Shown here one piece after another: positions 10,156 through 22,000 of a stretch of 64,000 bases of DNA (positions are counted from its first letter, which is position 1; the number at the start of each line of letters is the position of its first letter). The notes under the pieces were generated by a model. That model was not told the DNA's origin and searched no databases. It saw only the letters and a program-made list of their open reading frames with translations. Where the stretch lies: the NCBI GenBank assembly GCA_034509735.1, contig JACGWO010000011.1, forward strand, positions 27,388,979 to 27,452,978, in the 5' to 3' direction. The stretch comes from Sesamum alatum. Taxonomy: Eukaryota > Streptophyta > Magnoliopsida > Lamiales > Pedaliaceae. A program made the translations under genes and the position numbers.

Positions 10156-12420
10156 TTATCGCGTGTAATTAAGACATACCTGATACGTACGTCGCAGCTC
10201 TTTATGGTACTTTTGCCAATATATTATTAAAAAATATACGACCAATTATTGGATTATTTTGTTGCAACATGTAGAAACTAGATAACTAAATTACAATAAT
10301 ATATGTTTGTGGTGGTAGATTTATTTATGATGCAGCTGTCTCTAGAGGCTTAATTAGTATAGCATGTGCTGACTTTTCAAGTGGTGAATTTATTAGTTTC
10401 ACCATTTGAATAATTGTACCACTTGCCAAAAGTTTTATGTGCATCCATTTAGATTGATTTTTTTTTTTTTAATTACATATCCTATTCTATATATGTTATA
10501 TTTCATTTAGGCTTAAATGCATTTTTGGTCCTGTAGCTTAGATTATTTGGTGTTTTCGTCTTTTAACTTTCTAGGATAGCATTTTGATACTTCATTTTTT
10601 TAATTTTCGTAATTTTAGTTCTTTTTAATTTTTTTGAAATAAAAAATTCAATCCAATTTTGAATTAAGTCTAGATCATTACTTTTTGTAGGACTGCTATA
10701 ATAGTCTGTAACGATTTAGGGTAGGTGCCAATACAGGTGCAACCGAATTGCTCGCCCTCATGTTTGGAGGTTATGAATACCTCCTGACTTTTTGGAAATT
10801 AAAATCACGCAATATCTGCGCGCATATTTTTTAATAATATTTTTATTTTATTAAAATTCATAATTTATTCTTGTATATTAAAACTTCTTATTGTCTTATA
10901 ATCTCACATATAAAAATTATCTGATAATTTTTTCTAAATGCGTTAATTATCAATAAATATTTTACTCAAATTAAATTAAAAATTGAAAATTTCAATCAAT
11001 AATAAGCTTAAACAAAATGAGAGTAAATTTAATTTTTTGAGTATATTAATTGCATGAAATTAAGTTTTTTTAAAAAAACCTTGATTGAGTAGTTAATTCA
11101 ATAAGAATAGGAAAGTTGAAGGGCATTTTTGGTATTATAATAATTTGGTGTAGTGGTATCAAAACTACCACTTTGAGTCTATAAACCCTCTTCACTTTAT
11201 AATAGTATAGATTTACAAAAATCCTACTTAAATAAAAAAAAATTATGTTGTCCCTAGACAGTAAGGTGAAAAATTTACTATTTTACCCTTGCTGACTATT
11301 CCTTTTAACAAAAAAAAAAAAGGTGTTTGAAAAAATATAAAAAATTCTATGCGTGAGTAAATTAAAAATTCTAAAAAGTATAATTTCAAAATTCAAAATG
11401 CCAATTTTGCCATTCACTTACAAAAATTAGATGAAAGTCTAACCGAAGTTAACGAAATGATAATATCCTATTCTATTTTATATTGGTTTCAATTATAATT
11501 TTCACCATTTGAATACTTGTAGCACTTAATTGCCAAAAGTTTTATGTGCATTTATTTAGATTGAATTTTTTTTATTACAAATAATATTTTATTTTATATT
11601 TCATATAATATATATTGGCCATAAATTATATAAAGATCATCGAAAGTTTGTACATATAGTGTATATATAAATAAAATAATTAGGTATGATACGTTTTGAA
11701 ATATAAAAAAATCATTTCAATTTTGAATTAAGTGTAGTTCACTATTTTTTGTAGGTTAGCTATAACAACCCATAACGATTTAGGGTAGGTACCAATTAAG
11801 GTGCTGCAGAATTGCATGACCTCATATGAGGACGTGTCGATCTGTGTTGCCCCCTCCCCCAAGAAAGACAAGAAAAATTACAATAATTTTTCTAAGTTTG
11901 TCATAATTACGAGTATTTTATTTTTTTGAGAATTTACATATAACCCCCTCAAATAAGAATATCGGTGAGGTAAAAATTACTACTTTACTCTTATTGATTA
12001 TGTTATTTAAAAAAGTATTTGAAAAAATATAAAAAAAATCTAAGCGTTAATAAAGTAAATAATCCAAGGGCATATTAGTCCATAAAAAATAATTTAGAAA
12101 TTTTGAAAAATATAAAAATCATAATTTATAATCCAAAGGGCATTTTGATCATTTCACCAAGCATGAGACTTAACGAAGGCTAACGAAATGCGCTTGTTGC
12201 TTAATGGGCGTTAAAATAATAGGGATATTTATAATTTTTCAAATTACAAAGAGTATATGTAATTATCAAATCTCGGAGATGTAGCTATACTTTAACCAAA
12301 AAATATGTCAAACTTTTATTAAATTTGTTTGAAAAGGTTTTAGAATTTAGGCAAAACCTCTTAATGAAATAGCGGCAAAAAAATAAAAAAAAATTAAAGC
12401 ATCTTACAACTGGTTGCGAT
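10156..12420. other. AT-rich spacer with decayed repeats, distal upstream of copy A
   Basis: No coding signal. It contains two related AT-rich blocks (about 10790-11470 and 11850-12300) with phrases such as 'aaaattactactttac', 'ggcattttgatcattt' and 'ctaacgaaatg'. Similar blocks lie at 1860-2150 and upstream of copy B (23500-23970). The block before each carries 'acgatttagggtaggtacc', showing shared ancestry of the spacers. Confidence 0.5.
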
Positions 12421-12429
12421 TGCAGCTTT

Positions 12430-13390
12430 GTGTGACCGGACTGGTGTTTGTAACACCGATTTCTGCCTAGTCAGAAACCGGTGCCATAAACACCAATTTT
12501 AATATTTTTTTATCAATTAATATTACATTTAATATTTATATTAATATTGCGTAATAAAAATTGACAGCAATCATATTGTACAACTTTACTCGAAGTAACA
12601 AAACTATCCATTTTTAAAAAAAAAAATTATTATTAGAATGTATTTTAAATAAAAAAACATTTTTATTTTATAATTAATGTAATATTTTTATTAATATTGT
12701 ATACAAAGAATTGACAAATTATATTACGTGTTTATTAATATTGTGTACAAAAAATTAACAAGAATTATATTGCGTGACTTTACTTGAAGTAACATACACC
12801 AACCAATTTTTTTAAAAAATTTATGTTTTTAATTATATAAAAATACATTCTAATAATAAAAATTTGAATGGTGTCATTATTTCCAGAAAAGTCACACAAT
12901 ATGATTGTGGTTTTAATAATTTGAAACCGGTGTTACAAACACCGGTTTTTTTATTAATTAATATTAAAGTTAATATTATATTAATATGTGTATTAAAAAT
13001 TGACAACGATCATATTGTGTAACTTTATTCAAAGTAACAAAACTATCCAATATTTTTTTACAAAATTAATTATTATTATTATTAGAATGTATTTTTAATA
13101 AAAGTAATTTTTGTTTAATAATAAATATAATATTTTTATTAATATTGTATACAAAGAATTGACAAAAAAATATTGCGTGTTTATTAATCTTGTGTACAAA
13201 AAATTGACAATAATTATATTGCGTGATTTTACTTGAAGTAACAAACATCAACCAATTTTTTTTAAAAATTTATGTTTTTATATAAAAATACATTGTAATA
13301 ATAAAAATTTGAATGATGTCGTTATTTCGAGAAAAAGTCACACAGTATGATTGTGGTCAATTCTTTATACACAATATTAATAAACACATA
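12430..13390. repeat. Tandem dimer of a foldback repeat separated by a perfect palindrome
   Basis: Two units (about 12490-12920 and 12950-13355) are aligned head to tail. Each has phrases such as 'catattgt.(c/t)aactt', 'gaagtaacaaa' and 'gaatgtattt' and is itself partly inverted-repeated. Between them 12924-12948 is a perfect hairpin with 11-base arms (AAACCGGTGTT/AACACCGGTTT) and a 3-base loop. A degraded version of the palindrome precedes unit 1 (about 12433-12500). Confidence 0.7.
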
Positions 13391-13554
13391 TAATATTATT
13401 TTTATCAATTTTTTATACATAATATGAATAAAATATTAATATATATTGGATAAGAATTAAAAGGTTACTTTTTAATGATAACAACTAAAACTTATTCACA
13501 TATAAAACACAAAACAAAAAAATAAAAAATAAATGAAAACCTGCCATATATAAA

Positions 13555-13790
13555 AGGTAAACCACTGATGTCAGTGGCTGAGAAACATTTTTCGAGCCAC
13601 TGACTTCTCAACGATTTTTTACTTGTTCCTTTAACTTCTTTTTTTTTTGAATTGTTAGTAAGCGGGATTTGAAATTCCAGTTTCACAGTGGTTCTGACAA
13701 CACTGACTTTTCAACAATTTTTTACTTTTTTTTCTAATAAATTGTCAGAAATCGGGATTTCAAATCTCGGTTTCGCTTAATTTTTCAAAA
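13555..13790. repeat. Imperfect tandem repeat, about 120-base unit
   Basis: 'cactgacttctcaacgatttt' with 'gggatttgaaattccagttt' recurs as 'cactgacttttcaacaatttt' with 'gggatttcaaatctcggttt'. No coding content. Confidence 0.55.
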
Positions 13791-13875
13791 AATTTCAAAG
13801 TGCACTATTTTGATAATTTTTTATTTTTTAATATTATTTAAATAATTTCTCCTCTTTTGGTGTTATTTTCATTCT

Positions 13876-14130
13876 CAATTTTCAATTTACAAGACAGTGA
13901 GAACATGGTCGTTTAAATGAATTCTCAGTAAAATTAGCGGTTGAAGCACTCTCGATGTCTCTAAACAATATTATTCTTTTATTATATTTATTTAATAAAG
14001 AGAAAAAAATAAAATGAAATAACTGATCAAATTGATAAAATAAATTATCTTTAGATGTGTATAAATAAAAAATTACTAATAAAACCAAATAATTAAAGGG
14101 ATAGTCCTTTTCTTTGTGTTGGAAGAAAAA
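13876..14130. repeat. Distal flank block shared with 26608-26845
   Basis: 'caagacagtgagaacatggtc' and 'ggttgaagcactctcgatg' through 'taattaaagggatagtcctttt' recur at 26608-26845 with substitutions. It lies in the same order relative to copies A and B, so it probably marks the far end of the duplicated unit. Confidence 0.65.
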
Positions 14131-14233
14131 CATATTTGATGGTATTTTAGTCCACATATTTTACCAACCAAGATAGTTACTCTGGGGTCTCTTTATGAAT
14201 ATATTGGTGTAGGTGTTGCAATCTATATCTATA

Positions 14234-14510
14234 TCTATACTATATATTAGGGAGAGCACCTCTTTGGTGTCTCTCCCATTTTTGCTCTTTTTTTATAATT
14301 TTTTTTTCAATTAACTTCCCCCCCCCTCCCCCCATCTTTTTATAGTTATTTCTTTTACTTATTTTGATTCATCTTTTTTATCATAAATTTATTATAAATT
14401 TAATATTAATTTATTATTTTGTATATATGTTATTATATAATAAAATTTTATAAATATTTTATTCTAAAAAGTATTTAGAGAATTTGCACACATATAGGGT
14501 GTGCCAAAAT
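14234..14510 (+). mobile_element. Helitron-like non-autonomous element, degraded
   Basis: It starts TCTATACTATATATTAGG and ends near a hairpin GCACACATATAGGGTGTGC (14485-14503). The interior phrase 'ggagagcacc...ggtgtctc' matches the element at 40782-41070. The exact CTRR end is unclear. Confidence 0.45.
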
Positions 14511-15074
14511 TACTACTTATAGATGAGAAAATAAAAAAATAAAAAATAAAGCATGTTGCCAATTTATATTTGGTCATGCCGATGAAGCCTTACTTGAGTG
14601 ATGAGGTGGAGATCTTACAACTAAACGGTTATGGATTTGAGTACCAAGGATATATGGGCATATAGTATACTTTTCATAATAGTGTCTTATTTTTTTTATT
14701 TTAATATATTTCTTCATTTAAAAAAAAATTTTCTTGAACTAGTTTCGAGTTTGAACATAATAGATGATATAGTACTAAAACCGAATCTCATTCAAAAAGA
14801 AAAAAAAGTATACTTGGTAATCAATTTAGTATCACATTGTGACAGTTTTACCTTTTTTTTTAATTTTTAATCCAAAAAATTAATAGATGCAATTTTAAAA
14901 ATATAGAGATATTCATTACTACTTTTTTCTTTTAAATATATATAATCAAGTACCTAATTAATATTATTTTTTGTACTTTGCATGCACATCAAGTGTGTCT
15001 AATACTAGTATCAAATATTAGATGCAACCAACACTATTTTTGTTTGCCTACTTAAACACTGTAGTAAAAGAAAG

Positions 15075-16251
15075 GGGTGAATTACAATGGCCTCCCCTAA
15101 GGTTTGACTTAATTATGGATACTCCCTCATTTTTAAAAAAAATTACAAATACCCCCTAAACTTTGTAACCGTTTAACAAAGAGCTCATTTTTATTTATTT
15201 TTATGGGTGAACTGACCAAAGTTTCCTTATTCAAACTGATACATGCTAAAAAGACCAGCCCAAAATCAAGACCCAGAAGCCCAAAAGACATTAGTAGGAG
15301 TCTAAAAGGGAAGGCCCTACACAAAGGCCTGCCTATATACAAGAGGAAGCCCACTCAGGACGCCAGCCCATGCCCAAGGAAGCATTGACCAGGCCTGCCC
15401 CAATAAGGAGAAAGTCTGGTTCAACCTGGAGAGGAAGACACATCAAGAGGGCCCAGAGCGGAGGCCCGAGCCTAAGGTGAGACACCCAGCAAGGAGGCCA
15501 GACCCACCAAGGAAGGATAAAGGTTGACCGGGTCTACCCTCTATCGTTATCCACGGAAGACCCATTCAACAGACCCCCTACTTTCAAGGAGTCTAGGGGC
15601 TGTTGAAGTCTGAGAAGGCCAGCACGAAGCCCTTCTAGAGTCCCAAAGCAACTAGGAGTCTTTCCAACCATGACTCTTCTATAAATACCAGCTCATATGG
15701 CTGGCTCAAGTAATATTTTCTATCACTCTAATACATGATTTTTCATGCCCTCACATTCACACTTTGCTTATTTCATACTCTTTAGTCACGAGAATTCACT
15801 TCTCTTTCATTTCAGTTACGTTTATTTTTTCATAACTGCTTACTGACTTGAACGTCGGAGTGCTAACGCTTTTTTTTTTTTTTTTTTTTGGAGTTCCTAT
15901 TTCATAGCTTGCAAAAAGTTCGAGGCCACCCCGTTCAAGCCCAAGAACGAGCTCTTTCTGCTCGCATCACAAACTGATTATTATTTATTAATTTTTAAAG
16001 ATTTTTGATTTTCCTTGAACTAAAATACACAGGGAGACATTTCTTATATTTTTTTACACAGAGGAGCGAGCAATAATATAATTTGCCTCGGTTGATTTTT
16101 TCACAATTTAAAAAAAATCAAGGGTAAAATGGACAATTTTAGGTCTTTGGTTAAACATTACAAACCTCAGGAGAGTATTTGTAATTTTTAAAAAAGCAAG
16201 GGAATATCCATAATTACGGCGAACCTCATGGAAGGTCAGTGTAATTCACCC
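15075..16251. mobile_element. Foldback/MITE element interrupted by a solo LTR
   Basis: The left end GGGTGAATTACAATGGCC and the right end read in reverse (GGGTGAATTACACTGACC) are terminal inverted repeats extending about 90 bases. A-rich near-duplications flank it (AAAAGAAAG/AAAAAGAAA). Removing the solo LTR leaves about 440 bases. Related arms occur at 43440-43690. Confidence 0.7.
15237..15969 (+). mobile_element. Solo LTR, 733 bases, TSD CAAAC
   Basis: Bounded by TGATACATGC and GCTCGCATCA with a 5-base duplication CAAAC at 15232-15236 and 15970-15974. A TATA box (CTATAAATACC, about 15679) and 'gacttgaacgtcggagtgc', common in plant Ty3/gypsy LTRs, lie inside. No internal domain or second LTR adjoins, so it is a solo LTR left by recombination. 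Orientation follows the TATA. Confidence 0.88.
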
Positions 16252-16413
16252 AAAAAGAAAAAATTAGCGACAAAGAGAACTGATGAGAATACTGCGATTA
16301 CATATTTGGTTTCTTTGCTGATGGTGTAGTCGTGTTTTTCCTTTATGACGTTTCTCATGTAAATACGTCTTTGTTAGTTGGGTAGGTTAGTTGGCGTACA
16401 ACTGGCATTAATG

Positions 16414-16899
16414 TTTTAAAATCTGGACCGTTGATCGAACCGAAAAATTGAGTGGGTCAAAGGTCATTGGTTCAACCGCCGAGTGAACCGTGGTCGAATC
16501 AGTGATGTCATAATTATGTTATAATAAAAATTAGTTACTAAAATTATATTAAAATAATAAAAAATACAAAAATATAAATTACTTTTTTTTCTTAAATTCA
16601 AATAGTAAAATCAGTATATTAAAAATTTAGGCCAAGAATAAAAATCGAAGAATTGCGTAAATAACAAAAATAACAAACTATTTACTTTTATAATTAAGTT
16701 ATAACTAAATTTTATTTCCAACAAAAAATTAGCATCCCTCATTTTTGAAATAATATATAAATCTTATTCTATTAATTATTTACTTAGAAATTAAGTAATC
16801 ATAGGAGATAAAAAAATTTAATTAGATTTAATTAGATTACGGACTTAATGTGTTTGTTCATTTATAAATATATAATTCAAATAATTATTAAAATATTGG
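16414..16899 (+). repeat. Fragment of a 'TTTTAAAATCTGGACCG' repeat family
   Basis: It begins 'gttttaaaatctggaccg' and its AT-rich body (16500-16880) is the reverse complement of about 46560-46945, with shared phrases such as 'taatcataggagataaaaaa'. It is related at its end to the element at 27311-28281. It is cut by the copia LTR at 16900. Confidence 0.65.
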
Positions 16900-17658
16900 T
16901 GTCGGTGTGAAATTATGGCCCAAACCCAATTGGCCCAACTTGGTCTCATCTGGATGGCAGGCTCCTCTCAAGCCCACACTTGTCTTTTGGTCCACTTGCT
17001 GACCCGGTCCATCCCTAAGCCTTACCTGGTTTGTAACCCTTGACTCGCCTCTACTTAAATAGCCGAAACCCTAAGGAGGTCTTCTTTTCAATCTGTGCCA
17101 TCCCAGCCTTGTTCTCTCCAACCAACACCTCTTTCTCTGAAATGTCTCATCGTTCTCCTTCGCTTGCGTTAATGGCTGCTCATTATAAAAGCTCTGGTGT
17201 CCCTCCTTATCAAATACCAAGTCTGAATCCCCTTCTTCTCTATTCTTCGAAACTGATCTTCTTCTGTGATTTGACCCTTCGTGGTAAACCCTAACAGCCT
17301 TTGTGGTCGAACCTCTGTGGTTCTGTGTCTAAAGCCTTTGTGGCCGAACCTTTGTGGTTCTGTGTCTGAAAGCCTGTGTGGCTATTGTGTTCGAGCCTTG
17401 CAACCGTGAGACTGGGTTGCCGGCCTCTGGCCTTGGTGGGTCTTGGGTCGTGCCAGGAACAGGCTCCCTGAGCTTTCGATTCACTCTTTGATCCTAACGT
17501 TTGATCTCAAGGTTTTATATACATATTTATGATCTGTTCCTGTTTCTGTTTATTTTAAGTTGTTGGTCTGGATTAAGGGTTCTTGAACCCGTCTATTCGC
17601 TGTATAGTTGGAAAGGTTGAAAATTCGAGATCTGTATCCTGGTGTTGTGTTCCTAATA
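16900..17658 (+). mobile_element. 5' LTR of truncated Ty1/copia element 1
   Basis: It starts TGTCGGTGTGAAATTATGG and runs to the primer site at 17660. It contains a TATA-like ACTTAAATAG (about 17054). The end has decayed from the expected CA. No 3' partner LTR is found in the window. Confidence 0.75.
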
Positions 17659-17659
17659 G

Positions 17660-17671
17660 TGGTATCAGAGC
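17660..17671 (+). other. Primer binding site, initiator-Met tRNA type
   Basis: TGGTATCAGAGC, the standard Ty1/copia primer site, directly follows the LTR. Confidence 0.9.
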
Positions 17672-17916
17672 GTGGGTTCTGCCCAAGGGTCGCTCGTTTC
17701 TACGGTAATATCCTTTCCTTCACTCTCTTATCATTTTCAGACCTCTAACGGATCCTTGCTAACCTTCTCCCCTGGTTGGACCCTAGAGGCCGTCGGGTAT
17801 CTGGCTCGAGGGGTTACTTAAGCACCCTGTGTTACTTTATGCAATTTTCATTATTAGCATACTGGTGATTGATATTGCTATAATTTGTATATCTGCTTAC
17901 TGCTATCTGGTTCAAT

Positions 17917-18448
17917 ATGACTGGTTATACTCTCTTGCCTTTTGATGGAAAAACCGATTTTACTATATGGCAACAAAAGAAGAAAGGTATATTGATTCAA
18001 CAGAAAGTGTTTAAGGCTGTAGATGGAAAGTATGTTGAAACTGTTTCTGAAGAAAAAATACTGAAAAATGATGAGTATGTTTATTCCTCTATCATTCTGA
18101 ACTTACTTGACTCTGTGATTAGGAAAGTCGGTAAATTGAATTCTGCTAAGGAATTATGGGATAAACTGGAAGAGCTTTATACTGAAACATCTTTGTCCGG
18201 TAAACTTTTCTTGCATGAAAATTTCTTTAGATATAAACTTGATGCTGCTAAAACATTGATGAAAATATTGATGAGTTTACCAAACTGATTCAAGATATAA
18301 ACTTGACTGGTGATAAGAATATTGGTGATTATTCTCCTATTATGCTTTTAAATGCTATTCCTGACTCATATGCTGATGTTAAAGCTGATATTAAGTATGG
18401 GAGGAATAATGTCAATCTTGAAACTGTGATAATTAGGGGATGTTGATG
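17917..18448 (+). pseudogene. Ty1/copia gag fragment (UBN2 type), frameshifted
   Basis: An ATG at 17917 opens LPFDGKTDFTIWQQKKKGIL, the usual gag start, then SAKELWDKLEELY near residue 86, a UBN2-domain hallmark. The frame breaks near 18255; NIDEFTKLIQDINLTGD and LLNAIPDSYADVK continue in another frame to about 18448. Zinc knuckle, protease, integrase and reverse transcriptase are absent, so the element is truncated after gag. It lies in the 3' flank of CER1-like copy B. Confidence 0.85.
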
Positions 18449-19073
18449 TAAGTTTCAGCCTCTGAGGGGCTGTTGATATAGATCATAACTACAATTTCAG
18501 AGATGTACATCTAATTTTGCAAAATGCGTGGAATGGTTGTGAAGTTAAACCTAACCTCAATGGATTTCGATATAATTTATCCTAAACTATAACGTCAATG
18601 ATCAAAGTACGTTTGTGAATACTTGGTTTTGGTTGTTGGTAATGTCATAAATAAATGTATAATTATCTTGGGAGGGTTGGTTCGAGTACTTATATAATAA
18701 GTTTTAAAAAAGTTTAGTTATTTTTGGTACATTAAAAAAATATTGAAGCATGATATAGAATTGAAATTGTTCAAGAAAGCATGTAAAATGTGACCTTCTA
18801 AATGATATAGAATATAACTATAGTAGTACATTATGATTATTGTGCTTCATGACCATTAGAACTGGATATGAAGTTTGCCCAGTGAACAGACATCACTTGG
18901 TTACACGAAGTGAAGAGCTTCAGAAGTCGTGGATTCTAAAGTATATAAGATAGATTCTTGAAGCATAGGCTATATTATTAAGGTTCCTAACTTTGTTCTC
19001 GAATGCTGTCATTGCCTCGTTGACAGCTGCAGAATGTGGAAATATGTGAACTCTGTGCTGTGGAAAAGTTAAT
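18449..19073. other. 3' flank of copy B, duplicated with copy C
   Basis: From about 18765 to 19073 the sequence matches 28500-28871 closely ('gaccttctaaatgatatagaatata' family). 18449-18764 has no recognisable content. No gene. Confidence 0.6.
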
Positions 19074-22000
19074 CTAGTTTGGCTTTAATTCAGTGATGTT
19101 CGTCAAGGGACGGAAGCCATGTGCAAGATTGGCTTGCCAGATCTTTTCAATATCAAACATCAGGTTTCCACACTCGTGCACGTTCCATTCCTCCATAGCA
19201 TGCAGAATTCCGGCTATGCGCCATGCACTTATCACTCTTCTTGGCAGCCAATTCTACCGTCAACGAAAATAAACATTGGGATTTAGGATATACAAAAATT
19301 AGAGAAAGAAAACAAGAGCGGTGTTTGCAAGTCATTTGGATGTTGAATTAAGTTCTTTTAGTGTTTTTCTTGGTGTTCATTTTACCAAAAGAAACAAAGT
19401 TTTATCCCTGACCTCACAAGAGTCGACGTTTTCAAGATGCTTGGGAGCCAACATTGCTGGTGTGCTGAGGTAGACACAGTCTTTGCGCGTTTTCTTTGGA
19501 GGAAAATGTGAGAACGGAATGAATATTGTTCCTTTTGATGCCTTTAGCTGTTCGTCTTCACATAGATCATCTCCCACTAACCATGTCTGCAAAAGTAGCA
19601 ATGTCTGTTAACATACTTCCTCTATCAATGAGGGAAAATCACAAGTAGAGAAGAGGGAGAAGAATGCCGCCTTGGGTGCACTGTGCTTAGAGAGGACCAA
19701 ATTGTTTGCCGCCTCGTTGCTAAGCTTTGCTTCAATTTGCAAGGAGCATGTATGTAAAAGGCCAAATCGGCATAGAAAAAGAGTTATGCATCCTGACAAA
19801 CTTTACTATCAATAATGCGTTTGTGCAAGAAATTAGGTATTCTAGTTAGACTAGGAGTCTCCAAGTTCAGCCTTTCTACTACTGATCCATGATTCCTAAG
19901 TGCTACATAACTTCACAATCTTATTATACATTAATACCTTATCATATGTGGCAAAGTATTATGTGTTACAACAAGGAAAAATATACGGCAATGCTCAATT
20001 CTGATAACATTGCTAAGATTACTTCTTTGAAACATAATACGGCACAGTTGGGGAAAAGTTTGCATAATTGTCCCCAACCGTTCTGTCTCATGATAATTTT
20101 TCAACCATAGTGGCTAAGTTGTCCAAGATAATTTTTCAACCATAATCCAGGTATATATTTGGGTCTTGGGCCCGTCGGGTCTCAGACACATTGGGTCTGG
20201 GCCTATACAATAATTATTGCATTGCATAATTTTAGGATATGGGCTTGGATGGGACCTTGTCCTACCCATTGATAGGCCTACTGTGACGTTGGAATTGCTA
20301 ATGTACCTGGATTCCCCCTTGGCATAAGGCAAGGGCAATGGAGTTGGCAACCTTTGATAATTTGCCTCGAAGGAGAACCTGAGTTGTTCCTTTCGGAATG
20401 CTATTTAGCACAACCGCAACTGCTAAGCTACTCCCATCGACCAACTTCACTGTGAGGTTAGGGTGCTTTCTCAAGAAAAAGTCGCCATTTCCATTGACTC
20501 CCTTGTCCTGCATCACATGGATAAAGATTAAGTAACTGACTTCTGTGTTGATGCAAAATGTCCGAGTGTAGAACTGTTACTTGCCTGATTCAACAACCCC
20601 AGGGACAAGACTTTGACGCCCTTTTCCTCGGCTTCTAGTATACTGTCCTCAATCATACTATTTATAGATTCTGTCTGCCATTGCATTTGGTACTGCAAGT
20701 GCATGAAACTATTGTCAGAAAACTTAATACTTGTTGTGTTGCAGTAAAGTGACAACAACTATGTGTTCTTTACTTGAATGGTATATTTCGGAGTAGCCCA
20801 TGTCTGCAGTTTTAGGTGTTTGAAGACATTTCTCTCAACAGTAAACGTGCGTCCATGGATCCAAGTGACCATCATCGACCCCAAAGAGTGATGGGTCACA
20901 TTAACCACAAGTACCACTTATATTTTTGAGGTTCAGACGTCAAGTATGCGAACCCTAGACGGAGATGATATATAGATTCTGGCGTCGTGGATGAGTCAGA
21001 TGCACCATATCAGGTGCTTCCGCCTCTCTGACAAGTGATTTTTTGTATAATGTGTCAGAAGATTTGTCCATGGTACCATAGACATAATCATAAAATGGCA
21101 TGAAAACTGAGTAATTGGTCCTGAACTGCGTGTGATGCAGCGAGTGGTACCTACATCGCAAGAAATGCTATCAGTTAATATAAATTCTAGTAGAACCAAG
21201 TTTAAATGCATCCAACCAATCGCACATGCATTTGCAACTGTTATATGATTTATCACTCTCCTTGAACTAGAAAATGGTTGAACTAGAATCCTCCCAGTCC
21301 TTGCTTCTACAGTTTACTTTTATCATCCAGTAATTAGAATTCACTCTGCAAGTTCAAGCTTACACCTTCTGTTTTCTACTGAATAGCCTAGCTAGAGTTG
21401 GTTTATATATCATAGCTATTGTTAGTTAATTGTTAGTTACGTATGTCTGAACTGATGGGCCATTGCATTTGGACCCTTTTCTTGAAGTGTATTCACAAGC
21501 ATGCTTGCTATTTGGAGTCAGAAAAACTAATATGTTCGTTTAATATATACATAACACATGTATAAAATATTTTCTTAAAGAAAATAAATAAAAGATGTAA
21601 TCTATGTACACACGATGTGTATATATTAATTGGAATAAAAGATGCAACAAAATTTAAAATAGAAAATTCAATCTGAACTTTGATAGGTATGCATCTCTCT
21701 TTCTTATTTCCCATGTTCATGCATGGGATCTTTAGAAACATCTTATACACATAGTATACATCCATATATATGCATATCAAGATGCAATAAATTTGCAATA
21801 AAAGATCCGGACAGCCAATAAAAATATTTGTGCTAAGAATTTCAGGAAATAAATAGAATTTTTAACCGAACCCTGAAAAAGTGAATTATGTAATATAGAT
21901 GAAGATGAGGTAGTATGCTATATGCTCAGTAAATGGATGAATTACAGCTGCAAACACTGGAGAGTCATAGGTTTGATTAGCCACAAAATATGAGTAGTAT

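Noticed and set aside
12400..13400. CRISPR-like array
   Set aside because: Repeats are long, imperfect and AT-rich with no regular spacers, and the genome is a plant nuclear one.
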